Below are positions 7,885-14,751 of a stretch of 17,350 nt of DNA, piece by piece (the first letter of the stretch is position 1; every line of letters starts with the position of its first letter). A program made the position numbers and the translations under genes. The stretch is taken from assembly GCA_029856635.1 (NCBI GenBank), contig JAHKLH010000012.1, forward strand, positions 1 through 17,350. Direction: 5' to 3'. Below the pieces are notes generated by a model. The model made no database searches and was not told the origin of the DNA. It saw only the letters and a program-made list of their open reading frames with translations. This stretch comes from Candidatus Njordarchaeota archaeon. Lineage in GTDB: Archaea; Asgardarchaeota; Njordarchaeia; Njordarchaeales; JAHKLH01.

Positions 7885-8723
7885 ACCCAACGTTTTTCAA
7901 GTATTCTTGATACATAATCAAGATTCACGCGCATTAAATTCACAACCTCTTTTATATTTTGATTTCCGTCTATACCTAGTACTCCCGCATAAACAAGACC
8001 ATTCTGATATCTCTTATATATCACAATATCACATTGTCCATTTGCCCCTGTTACTAAGTAGTCTATGTTTTCACGCTCATTATAAAACTTTAGAGCATCA
8101 ACAAGAAATGTAAGAGCATCTGCTTCATCTCCATAAATTGCCAAAGGTAGTCCCGTTTCATCCGCGATGAATGCACCCTTAGCTTTTGTTTTAGTTACTA
8201 ATTGTTTAATAATTACATCAAAAGGATCAAGTTTTCTTTCACCATAAATTACTCTCAGGAGATTAATCATACTGATTTCATCTTTGATTGATGTTTCGAG
8301 TACTTTGATATCATTTTGACGCGGAGCAATAACTTTTTTAAGATAATAACCGGATACCGCGTCTGCAAGATCTTGCTTATGTGCGCAGAGCGTTACTTTA
8401 ACTTTCTTTTTTGAATACTTTTTAATCATTTCTCCAACGAAGGCAAAATACTCTTTAGCCTCATCAAACCTCTTTTTATCAGCTGCATCAACAACAAACA
8501 CAAGAACATCCATCATTGGAAAAAGCGTTTGATAAAAGGTCTCGCAAAAACGATAGCGCCGATGACCGGGAATTACAAAAATAACTAAATCCTTCTTTTT
8601 AACACTCTCAATTTCCGTAGATGCCGTTGTTCTAAGTGCAACCTCTCTTGAGAATGTTTGTAACCACAACGCAATTGATGTTTTCCCCGCAAAGTCCAAA
8701 CCACAAAGAATAGCAACAGGCAT
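7881..8723 (-). CDS. Small Ras-like GTPase fused to a C-terminal roadblock/LC7 domain
   Basis: A 280-residue two-domain protein. The GTPase part (1-160) has a P-loop G8-L-D-F-A-G-K-T-S, close to Arf (GLDNAGKTS), and threonines T32/T33/T36 in the switch I region. G3 reads V50-I-P-G53-H54, so the usual Asp is hydrophobic, as in the TVPGQ of bacterial MglA. G4 is H115-K-Q-D118, like the HKxD of Rag/Gtr GTPases, and G5 is T144-S-I. The C-terminal part (about 166-276) has roadblock/LC7 features: GAFIADETGLPLAIYG, a long helix, then strands CDIVIYKR and VYAGVLG and a final helix. The order GTPase then roadblock is that of eukaryotic Rag proteins, and it also joins in one chain what bacteria keep as MglA plus MglB. 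No lipidation signal or membrane segment is seen. ATG 8723 has GGTG at 8732-8735 eight bases upstream. Role is inferred: polarity, membrane or nutrient signalling. Confidence 0.85.
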   Translation of the reverse strand: MPVAILCGLDFAGKTSIALWLQTFSREVALRTTASTEIESVKKKDLVIFVIPGHRRYRFCETFYQTLFPMMDVLVFVVDAADKKRFDEAKEYFAFVGEMIKKYSKKKVKVTLCAHKQDLADAVSGYYLKKVIAPRQNDIKVLETSIKDEISMINLLRVIYGERKLDPFDVIIKQLVTKTKAKGAFIADETGLPLAIYGDEADALTFLVDALKFYNERENIDYLVTGANGQCDIVIYKRYQNGLVYAGVLGIDGNQNIKEVVNLMRVNLDYVSRILEKRWV

Positions 8724-8912
8724 TCATCGAGCACCAAATCACTATTTTATTTAGGGGCAAAAACATCTTGTATTTCCTATAGAATATCCAGAAAACACTT
8801 GATAAGTATTCCCAAAAAGCATTAAAATCATCGAATATTCTTGATTATTCTGTATCAATATAACAATAAAGTACAAGTTCTACTTTTTCAAATAGGTGCT
8901 AGGTGTTAGAAT
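8724..8912. promoter_or_regulatory. Divergent promoter region, GTPase-roadblock / cDPGS-like genes
   Basis: 189 bp, AT-rich, between two genes pointing apart. The TCAATATAAC stretch near 8855-8864 is a possible TATA box for the plus-strand gene. It is followed by two closely spaced GGTG motifs (8895-8898 and 8902-8905), of which the second is correctly placed before ATG 8913. No ORF or hairpin stands out. Confidence 0.3.
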
Positions 8913-10274
8913 ATGCAAAAAAGACGCGTAGTCATAGTCGGAGCTGGAGGAAGAGACTTCCATAATTTTATCGTTTTCTTCAAAAACAATCCAAATTATG
9001 AAGTGGTTGCATTCACATTTGCCTCCGAGCAAGTTCCTGCTGAACTTAAAGTATTTCCACCAGAATTAGCGGGGCCTCAATACCCAAACGGGATTCCCAT
9101 ATACCCAGAAAGTCAACTTGAGAAGGTAATTAAGGAGAAAAAAGCAGATTTAGTCGTCCTTTCATATTCTGATTTAAGTTTTGATTACATTATGGACATT
9201 GCTTCAAGAGCCGCTGCATGTGGCGCAAGTTTTATGTTACTCGGTCCAAAAGACACTATGCTTGAATCGAAGAAACCAGTAGTCGCAGTATGTGCTGTAA
9301 GAACCGGCGCTGGTAAGTCCACTGTGAGCAGAAAAGTTGTGCGCCATTTGTGGAGTAAAGGATACAAAGTGAGTATTGTTCGACATCCTATGGTTTACAT
9401 GAATCCAGCAAATATGGTTGTGCAAGAATTTCGCACAATTGAAGATTTAGACCGCTGGGGAGTAACATATGAAGAGCGCGAGGAATATGAACCCTACTTA
9501 GAAATGGGATTACCAGTCTTTGCCGGAGTTGATTATACAGAGATTCTCAAAAAGGCAGAAGAAGCAGGAGATATTGTTTTATGGGATGGCGGTAATAATG
9601 ATTGGCCATTCTTTAAGCCAGATTTAATGATCACAGTTGCTGATGCAACGAGACCTGGCCACGAGCTTCATTACTGGCCTGGCTCAGTTAATGTTCGAAT
9701 ATCTGATGTTATAATCATCAACAAGACTGTAACCGGTGGCTTTGAAAATTCTGTTAAGGTAGAAAAGAACATACGCAAAGTTAATCCAAAAGCCATAATT
9801 ATATGGGCTGAATCAAGGATTACTCTTGAGCCTAATAAACCAGAACTAATTGAGGGAAAAAAGGCACTTGTAATTGAAGACGCCCCAACAGTCACGCATG
9901 GACAGGCATCATTTGGTGCTGGATATTTAGCTGCAATTCGCTATGGTGCTGAAGTCATCGATCCAAAACCCATTGTATTTGAGAAATTCCCAAATAGTGA
10001 TCTAGCTAGAACCTACAGAATTTGGACACATACTGGTCCAGTTATTCCAAGCTTGGGATATACAGAAAAGCAGAAGAAAGAGCTGGAGGAAATTCTTAAC
10101 ACGATTGATGCTGATGTAATTATTAATGCTTCGCCAATTAACATTACAAGGATTATGAAACTTAACAAGCCCGTTATCCACGTTAGATATGAATTAGTTG
10201 AGATCTCCGAGCCCGGGGTCTCAGACATTTTGGACAGTTGGATTGAAAAAATGAAGAGCCGAGGAAAACTGTAA
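8913..10274 (+). CDS. Cyclic 2,3-diphosphoglycerate synthetase-like P-loop protein (COG2403 type)
   Basis: A 453-residue protein of the family named after the methanogen enzyme that makes cyclic 2,3-diphosphoglycerate. The N-terminal 115 residues form a Rossmann-like domain opening with VVIVGAGGRDFHNF and containing the ELAGPQYPNGIPIYP segment typical of the family. The P-loop is VRTGAGKST at 129-137, followed by a signalling-type core with VLWDGGNNDWPF and DLMITVADATRPGHE. HGQASFGAGY lies in the last third. Length matches the family. AGGTG at 8901-8905 is seven bases before the ATG. Many members occur in organisms not known to make cyclic diphosphoglycerate and are listed only as predicted GTPases, so the substrate here is uncertain. 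It stands alone, divergent from the GTPase-roadblock gene. Confidence 0.8.
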   Translation: MQKRRVVIVGAGGRDFHNFIVFFKNNPNYEVVAFTFASEQVPAELKVFPPELAGPQYPNGIPIYPESQLEKVIKEKKADLVVLSYSDLSFDYIMDIASRAAACGASFMLLGPKDTMLESKKPVVAVCAVRTGAGKSTVSRKVVRHLWSKGYKVSIVRHPMVYMNPANMVVQEFRTIEDLDRWGVTYEEREEYEPYLEMGLPVFAGVDYTEILKKAEEAGDIVLWDGGNNDWPFFKPDLMITVADATRPGHELHYWPGSVNVRISDVIIINKTVTGGFENSVKVEKNIRKVNPKAIIIWAESRITLEPNKPELIEGKKALVIEDAPTVTHGQASFGAGYLAAIRYGAEVIDPKPIVFEKFPNSDLARTYRIWTHTGPVIPSLGYTEKQKKELEEILNTIDADVIINASPINITRIMKLNKPVIHVRYELVEISEPGVSDILDSWIEKMKSRGKL

Positions 10275-10374
10275 GGGCATACTAATTTTGATTAATTTGT
10301 CTCTCCCTTGTTAAAACTTGCAGTTACATGGTTGGATAATTAGTACTAGTTGCACCTCTACCAGGTGAATTGCA

Positions 10375-11064
10375 TTAGATTTCCGATTCCTTAGACTTCC
10401 ATAATCTTATAAGGAGAATAACCCCAATTACTATCATACCAATTCCGCTCCAAAACATAAGGAAATATACGTAATACGCGGTCCAATCAATCACTTCTTT
10501 TCTTTCAAAGGTTCCTGTCCAATCATCAATTTCAATATAAATCTCGTAATCTACAAAAATCATGTTGTCAATTGGTTCTAAGCAAACATATACATCTGCT
10601 TCTATAAAACCCCTCTGCTCCACTTGTTTTAAGTACTCTGATGGAATTAATGAAACTTCCAACCAAGGTTTATACATTGTTTCACCGCTTCTTCCTACAT
10701 CCAATGGGGGTGGAGCCCTTCCTTTCCTAATCGCATCAACTCCCTCTGAAGTAACTACATAAAGGTTAACAACTGATGATGCATTCCATTCAATATACAA
10801 AAGTCGTCCCCACGCTTTATGTATAGTTTCGTTCCATTTAACCCATATTTTGAAAGGACCTATAATGAGAAAATTATTAGGTGGTATTGTTCCAGAATCA
10901 TATACACTATCAACATATTCTTTATTCGTTATTTCGATGCAATAATTTACTTTTGTCGGAGGTCCGTGAAAAATGGATATTCCAATTAATGAAAAAATTA
11001 TTCCAAGCAATGTCAAAAACAATGCAATATCCTTTAAAGTCTTTGGTTTGAGTTTCAAAAACAT
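10375..11064 (-). CDS. Unknown protein with a membrane helix at each end
   Basis: A 229-residue protein I do not recognise. After a lysine-rich start (MFLKLKPKTLKD), residues about 13-32 are a hydrophobic helix (IALFLTLLGIIFSLIGISIF). About 165 residues follow that look like a beta-rich extracytoplasmic domain, with N-x-S/T sites, a WNETIHKAWGRLLYIEW segment and DVYVCLEP. A second helix lies at about 197-220 (YFLMFWSGIGMIVIGVILL), with an RLWKSK tail. The charge pattern puts both ends in the cytoplasm and the middle outside. I place the start at ATG 11064, because AGGTGAT at 11071-11077 is six bases upstream; the TTG at 11100 would add 12 residues and lacks such a site. It converges on the cDPGS-like gene with a 100-bp gap. 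Confidence 0.75.
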   Translation of the reverse strand: MFLKLKPKTLKDIALFLTLLGIIFSLIGISIFHGPPTKVNYCIEITNKEYVDSVYDSGTIPPNNFLIIGPFKIWVKWNETIHKAWGRLLYIEWNASSVVNLYVVTSEGVDAIRKGRAPPPLDVGRSGETMYKPWLEVSLIPSEYLKQVEQRGFIEADVYVCLEPIDNMIFVDYEIYIEIDDWTGTFERKEVIDWTAYYVYFLMFWSGIGMIVIGVILLIRLWKSKESEI

Positions 11065-11255
11065 TTTATTATCACCTATTTTTTCGTTCAGCAGAGACAA
11101 TAAAGGATTAAAAATTTCGCTAGAAACATTTCCATTTAATTAATTATCGACAGACAAATGCACAATTTCTAGGAATATTCATAAATACGCATTTTTGACT
11201 GACTTCATTCAAAAAATTAAATTTTTGGCTCAAAACATTACATCTAGGAGGCCTC
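11065..11255. other. Gap between TatD-like gene and membrane-protein gene
   Basis: About 190 bp of AT-rich DNA between two minus-strand genes. It must hold the promoter of the membrane-protein gene if that is transcribed alone. I see no convincing TATA box, hairpin, RNA gene or coding sequence in it. Confidence 0.3.
11071..11077 (-). promoter_or_regulatory. Shine-Dalgarno site that fixes the start of the two-helix membrane protein
   Basis: AGGTGAT on the minus strand, complementary to the 3' end of archaeal 16S rRNA, lies six bases before ATG 11064. It is inside the longer TTG-initiated reading frame and therefore argues for the shorter protein. Confidence 0.7.
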
Positions 11256-12029
11256 TTATATCCTAAAAAAGATCCTTGCATTATAAATCGCACAATGATA
11301 TGCGACATTTCTTCCAATGACTTCGCATAACTTCTCAAACGTTTTAGCAACACTAAGATAATCTGATGGCTCATTACCTGCATCGCTGTTTAGTAGGATT
11401 CTTTCACTGAGTTGCGGATGAGTTTTAATTGCATATATTACGTCATCAACGGATGCTTTGCCAACTTGAATTGTAAATCCAATGTAAACCTTTTCGCGTG
11501 AAAGAATATTGAGTATCTCTGGATTCGTAGAAACATGATCAATAACAATAAGCTCTGGGGATATTCCAACATCCTTTATTATTTTCAGAGTCAATTTGAT
11601 TGCTTTTATTTTATTTTTACCACGAGGCGTATGTATGATCGCTGGTTTATCATGTTCTCTTGCAATTTTAAGCTGGGACCTTAAAACATTCACTTCGAGA
11701 TCATTCATAACATGTAATCCTATCTCGCCAATAACATCCGCTACGGTAATAAACTCTTCAATAACTCCTAGGAACTTTTCAATTTCCAGTCTCTTAGGAA
11801 TACACCTCGGATGCAACCCTATCCCAACAAGCGCTGTAATTCCTACTCGTCTTAATCTTGTTTTTTCATAAACAAGGTGATTAAAGTGATCCTTCAATGA
11901 TTCTGGGGATGAAAACGGCACAGGTAAATAAGCTAAGGTTACCACAGCCTCATAATCATTCTTTGCAAGTTCCTCGAGAGCGCTGTAATGAAGAAAAATT
12001 GTATGCATGTGACTATCAATAAAACCCAT
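11256..12029 (-). CDS. TatD-like TIM-barrel metal-dependent hydrolase (COG1099 type)
   Basis: A 257-residue amidohydrolase-superfamily protein with a full set of metal-ligand candidates: H7-M-H9 after the first strand, H73 in GIGLHPRCIPKR, E102 in GEIGLH, H133 in IHTPRGK, H165 in IDHV and D216 in NSDAG. GIGLHPR-x-IP and IHTPRGKNK are characteristic of the archaeal TatD-related group known only as predicted metal-dependent hydrolases. TatD relatives act as DNases or deoxyribonucleases and some on other phosphoesters; the substrate here is not known. The length is normal and the C-terminus (NARIFF) ends as in the family. It lies 83 bp downstream of the fumarate hydratase beta gene on the same strand, with its own TATA-like box between, so co-transcription is uncertain. 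Confidence 0.85.
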   Translation of the reverse strand: MGFIDSHMHTIFLHYSALEELAKNDYEAVVTLAYLPVPFSSPESLKDHFNHLVYEKTRLRRVGITALVGIGLHPRCIPKRLEIEKFLGVIEEFITVADVIGEIGLHVMNDLEVNVLRSQLKIAREHDKPAIIHTPRGKNKIKAIKLTLKIIKDVGISPELIVIDHVSTNPEILNILSREKVYIGFTIQVGKASVDDVIYAIKTHPQLSERILLNSDAGNEPSDYLSVAKTFEKLCEVIGRNVAYHCAIYNARIFFRI

Positions 12030-12112
12030 GCTAAAATCCCTTTAGCAATGAATCGGTTATTTAAATATTTTGAGAAAAAGTATCAGTTAGTCATTTTAAG
12101 TATATTAATGAA
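12030..12112 (-). promoter_or_regulatory. Likely promoter of the TatD-like gene with a start-proximal inverted repeat
   Basis: ATATTTAAAT (minus strand, 12059-12068) is a good TATA-box match and would start transcription near 12037-12039, only 8-10 nt before the ATG. Immediately before the ATG is a perfect inverted repeat, GCTAAA-5 nt-TTTAGC, at 12030-12046, with the weak AGGGA ribosome-site candidate in its loop. Confidence 0.4.
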
Positions 12113-12706
12113 TCATAACTGTTCAAGTATTTGCTGGAAATTCCTCTCAACTTTTTCTGAAACTTCTTTATGTATGCTTCCGCCGTGGGAATCCATCGTG
12201 ATTAATAAAGGTCCAAAGTTTTCAACTTCTAGTACCCAAAACGCATCTGGAACTCCTAGTTCTTCTAAGAAGAACACTTTCTTAACATTTTTTATTGCAT
12301 TAACTGCGAGTGCACCACAACCTCCAGGCCAGTGAGCATAGACTGCGCCAAATTCTTTTAATGCACTCAATGTTTTGTCCCCCATACCGCCTTTTCCGAC
12401 CACAACTCTAACTTTAAAACGTTTTATGAATTCATGTTCGACTGGTTCCATTCGAATTGATGTTGTCGGCCCAGCTGATATTGGTATTAACTTGTCATTG
12501 ATTTTTTTAACAACGGGACCGACGTGATATACTACTCCATCCTTTAGGTATTTCTTAAGTTCCTCAGGGAGATCTTCTTTTAATGCTTTCATGTGTGCTT
12601 TATCTCTTGCGGATACAATAATTCCACTTATGTAAATAATATCACCAACTCGTAGTTTTCTTATTTCCTCCTCAGAAATTGGTGTTTTAAGTTTGTACTC
12701 TGCCAT
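12113..12706 (-). CDS. Fumarate hydratase class I, beta (C-terminal) subunit
   Basis: A 197-residue swivel-domain subunit that, with the alpha subunit, interconverts fumarate and L-malate. Family marks are ISGIIVSARDKAH (R34, D35, H38), PISAGPTTSIRM at about 75-86, VVGKGGMGD at about 102-110, HWPGGCGA at about 125-132 and TMDSHGGSIH near the end. The GPTTS and GGMG loops help close the active site over the Fe-S cluster held by the alpha subunit. A strong AAGGTGA site (12713-12719) is six bases before the ATG and overlaps the last bases of the alpha gene; only 13 bp separate the two, so they are co-transcribed. The related tartrate dehydratase beta subunit cannot be strictly excluded by eye. 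Confidence 0.93.
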   Translation of the reverse strand: MAEYKLKTPISEEEIRKLRVGDIIYISGIIVSARDKAHMKALKEDLPEELKKYLKDGVVYHVGPVVKKINDKLIPISAGPTTSIRMEPVEHEFIKRFKVRVVVGKGGMGDKTLSALKEFGAVYAHWPGGCGALAVNAIKNVKKVFFLEELGVPDAFWVLEVENFGPLLITMDSHGGSIHKEVSEKVERNFQQILEQL

Positions 12707-12719
12707 ACATTTTCACCTT

Positions 12720-13601
12720 CTAAACTTTATGAGTTAAATATCTAACACTTCCATCTTTGTTAATAATCACTGAGCATCTTCTCGCCGCCCAACATTGTAT
12801 AACAATACCTACTGGATATGTCGCGACATGTCTAGCAGCTACTTCAACCTTCACTCCGAGACATGTTGTGTCTCCACCAAGTCCCATTGGTCCGATTCCA
12901 AGCTTATTAGCAAGATTGAGTACTCTTTGCTCTAGTTCAGCAACCTTTGGATTTGGATGCATATCATCAAGTGGTCTTAAAATTGCTTTCTTAGCAAGCT
13001 TCAATGCTATATCTGCACCACCTCCTATACCAACACCAATCACGAGTGGAGGACAAGGTTTTCCCATCGCTTCTTTTAAAGTTTGAAGAACACATTTTAT
13101 TGCTCCATTAAGACCTTCAATTGGTTTTATCATATATAATCTGCACCAATATTCAGATCCCCCACCTTTCGGTAAAACAGTTAAATGCAGTTCGTTTCCT
13201 GGAACAATTTCCCAGTTAATATAGGGAACATGCGGGCCGGTGTTATTTCCTGTGTTTTTTTCTGTAATTGGATCCACTGCATTTGGTCTCAACGGAACTT
13301 CTTTTGTTGCACGTATTGTAGCATTTTTGAGAATTTCATATAATTTTGATTTTATTGGAAAATCTTCACCAACTTTTACATACCAGATTATTAATCCTGT
13401 ATCTTGACATATCGGTACTCTTCTTTCTTTGGCAATTTCAGCATTTGTGATCAATGTATCCAAAATTTTTTTCGCTCGTTCATTAGTTTCACGCTCTCTA
13501 GCTTTTTTCAATGCATTCATAACATCTGGCGGTAATTCCGTGACGGCAAGCTGTAACATTTTAACAGCAGTATCTTCAATTATTTTTTCTAAGTTAACCA
13601 T
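12720..13601 (-). CDS. Fumarate hydratase class I, alpha (N-terminal, Fe-S) subunit
   Basis: A 293-residue subunit that carries the oxygen-sensitive [4Fe-4S] cluster of two-subunit class I fumarase. Expected cluster cysteines are C65 (RVPICQDTG), C183 (GKPCPPLVIGVGIGG) and C270 (IQCWAARR). Other family marks are NTGNNTGPHVPY at about 116-127, PKGGGSEYWCRL and GGDTTCLGVKVE. In most relatives GGGSE is followed by N, while here it is Y. The start is ATG 13601: AGGTG at 13608-13612 lies six bases upstream, and the in-frame GTG at 13610 is part of that ribosome site, so the 296-residue version is unlikely. The gene sits between thiL (86 bp upstream) and the beta subunit. It serves the citric acid cycle or its reductive branches. 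Confidence 0.93.
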   Translation of the reverse strand: MVNLEKIIEDTAVKMLQLAVTELPPDVMNALKKARERETNERAKKILDTLITNAEIAKERRVPICQDTGLIIWYVKVGEDFPIKSKLYEILKNATIRATKEVPLRPNAVDPITEKNTGNNTGPHVPYINWEIVPGNELHLTVLPKGGGSEYWCRLYMIKPIEGLNGAIKCVLQTLKEAMGKPCPPLVIGVGIGGGADIALKLAKKAILRPLDDMHPNPKVAELEQRVLNLANKLGIGPMGLGGDTTCLGVKVEVAARHVATYPVGIVIQCWAARRCSVIINKDGSVRYLTHKV

Positions 13602-13607
13602 ATTTAG

Positions 13608-13612
13608 CACCT
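13608..13612 (-). promoter_or_regulatory. Shine-Dalgarno site that fixes the fumarate hydratase alpha start
   Basis: AGGTG on the minus strand, six bases before ATG 13601. Its GTG triplet is in frame and could be mistaken for a start codon three codons upstream. Confidence 0.75.
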
Positions 13613-13687
13613 AATCTACAAATATTAACATTTAGGAAATATTGGAATTATTTACATTAAATTTTGGATAAGGTATTATTCTCCACT

Positions 13688-14683
13688 TTAGAAACTCATT
13701 TGCTTTCTTATCAGAGAATACCACTCATTTGCGAAATGTGACCATCCTTTTCGTTCAATTCTCCTATTTTTATAAAAGACTCCAGATCCTGATTCAACAC
13801 GGCCGATAAGAAATGGTTCTTTTAACTTGTATGATTTGAAATATTCTCTTACCTCTTCCTCGCTCATTCCTCGAGTTCCAAAAACTAATTCAAATTCCTC
13901 CCCCGCGAAAAAAGCTAGTGATAATGGATTCAAGTTATTTTCCTTCGCATATTCAAGAACTTCTTTTGCTAAGGGTATTTGCTCAATAATTATTTTTACA
14001 TTGCTCATTCTCGCCATTTCGTTTAATGTAATTGCTAATCCATCGCTTGAGTCCATGCTTGCCGTAGCGATTTGAAAAATAACTTTTGCCTCATCTAAAC
14101 GCAATTTTGGCTTTTTAACACTTTCTAGAATTCGATTCATATTTTTTATTCTTCGTCCATTAAAGAGAACATAATGAAATGCTGCGCCCGTGAGACCAAA
14201 TTCACCAGTAGTCCAAACAAGATCGCCAGGCTTGAGTCCACTTCGTTTTAATAGTTTTTTTGCGAGACCAAGTGCAACACCAGATAAAATTATGTCTTCT
14301 GCCTCCCCTAGGTCTCCTCCCACATACTTTATTTCATATTCATCACATGTGTCTCTAATTCCTTTTACAATTCTTAGTAAGTAATCAATACTTTCATCTC
14401 CTGGAAAAAGACCTGAAGCCAAGAAGATTTTCGGAATACCTCCCTTTGCTATCACGTCAGAGCATGTCATAATAACGAGTTTTCGTCCTATATCCTCTGG
14501 GGTCATTACAGGTAAAACATCAGTTTTTCTTACAAGTGAATCTATGTTTACGATAATGTACAAGTCGTTTATTTTCCATGCAATAGCATCTTCGTTTTTC
14601 CCAAGGGGATTCTCGTGGAGATATTTTAAGATTTTTTCAATGATTAAGAACTCATCTAAGTCACTAATTTTTTCGCCGCCCAT
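13688..14683 (-). CDS. thiL: Thiamine-monophosphate kinase ThiL
   Basis: A 331-residue protein of the PurM/AIR-synthase-like ATPase fold; ThiL phosphorylates thiamine monophosphate to thiamine diphosphate, the coenzyme form. Seen: an N-terminal acidic metal site NEDAIAW (E31, D32, where most relatives have GDDAA), MTCSDVIAKGGIPKIFL at about 72-88, VGGDLGEAEDIILSGVALG at about 121-139, a LKPGDLVWTTGEFG loop at about 150-163, DSSDGL at 211-216 and GEEFELVF at 261-268. Length is normal. GGGAGG (14693-14698) is nine bases before the ATG. It is divergent from the actin gene and is the first gene of a minus-strand run with the fumarate hydratase genes, though no pathway link ties them. Other AIR-synthase relatives (HypE, SelD) fit worse because of the GEEFEL and DSSDGL motifs. 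Confidence 0.9.
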   Translation of the reverse strand: MGGEKISDLDEFLIIEKILKYLHENPLGKNEDAIAWKINDLYIIVNIDSLVRKTDVLPVMTPEDIGRKLVIMTCSDVIAKGGIPKIFLASGLFPGDESIDYLLRIVKGIRDTCDEYEIKYVGGDLGEAEDIILSGVALGLAKKLLKRSGLKPGDLVWTTGEFGLTGAAFHYVLFNGRRIKNMNRILESVKKPKLRLDEAKVIFQIATASMDSSDGLAITLNEMARMSNVKIIIEQIPLAKEVLEYAKENNLNPLSLAFFAGEEFELVFGTRGMSEEEVREYFKSYKLKEPFLIGRVESGSGVFYKNRRIERKGWSHFANEWYSLIRKQMSF

Positions 14684-14751
14684 TATTTTCTTCCTCCCTA
14701 CATTAATTTATTTTTTCTATTTTTGGAAATTTTAATGCCGCGGTGTAGTTA
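14684..14751. promoter_or_regulatory. Short divergent promoter region, thiL / actin
   Basis: Only 68 bp separate the two start codons, so two archaeal core promoters would have to overlap. The middle is a T-rich block (14703-14726) that reads as TATA-like on either strand. A GGTG ribosome site for actin and a GGGAGG site for thiL lie at the two sides. Expression of the two genes may interfere or be linked. Confidence 0.35.
14742..14745 (+). promoter_or_regulatory. Shine-Dalgarno site supporting the TTG start of the actin gene
   Basis: GGTG ends six bases before TTG 14752. The only nearby ATG (14735) is in another frame and meets a stop after seven codons, so TTG is the best start. Confidence 0.5.

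Noticed and set aside
10353..10367. Small hairpin CACCT-5 nt-AGGTG between two convergent genes, as a terminator
   Set aside because: The stem is only five pairs with no T-run on either side; chance is the simpler explanation.
11144..11383. 79-codon minus-strand frame overlapping the end of the TatD-like gene, suggesting a frameshifted C-terminus
   Set aside because: The TatD-like frame already ends with a family-typical C-terminus (NARIFF) and full length; the other frame has no recognisable content.
12757..13086. 109-codon plus-strand frame opposite fumarate hydratase alpha
   Set aside because: It is antisense to a clearly conserved enzyme and has Ser/Pro-rich shadow composition with no ribosome site.
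11256..14683. A single four-gene operon thiL, fumarate hydratase alpha, beta, TatD-like
   Set aside because: Only the two fumarate hydratase genes are tightly coupled (13 bp). The other gaps are 83-86 bp, and the TatD-like gene has a TATA box of its own, so one operon is not supported.
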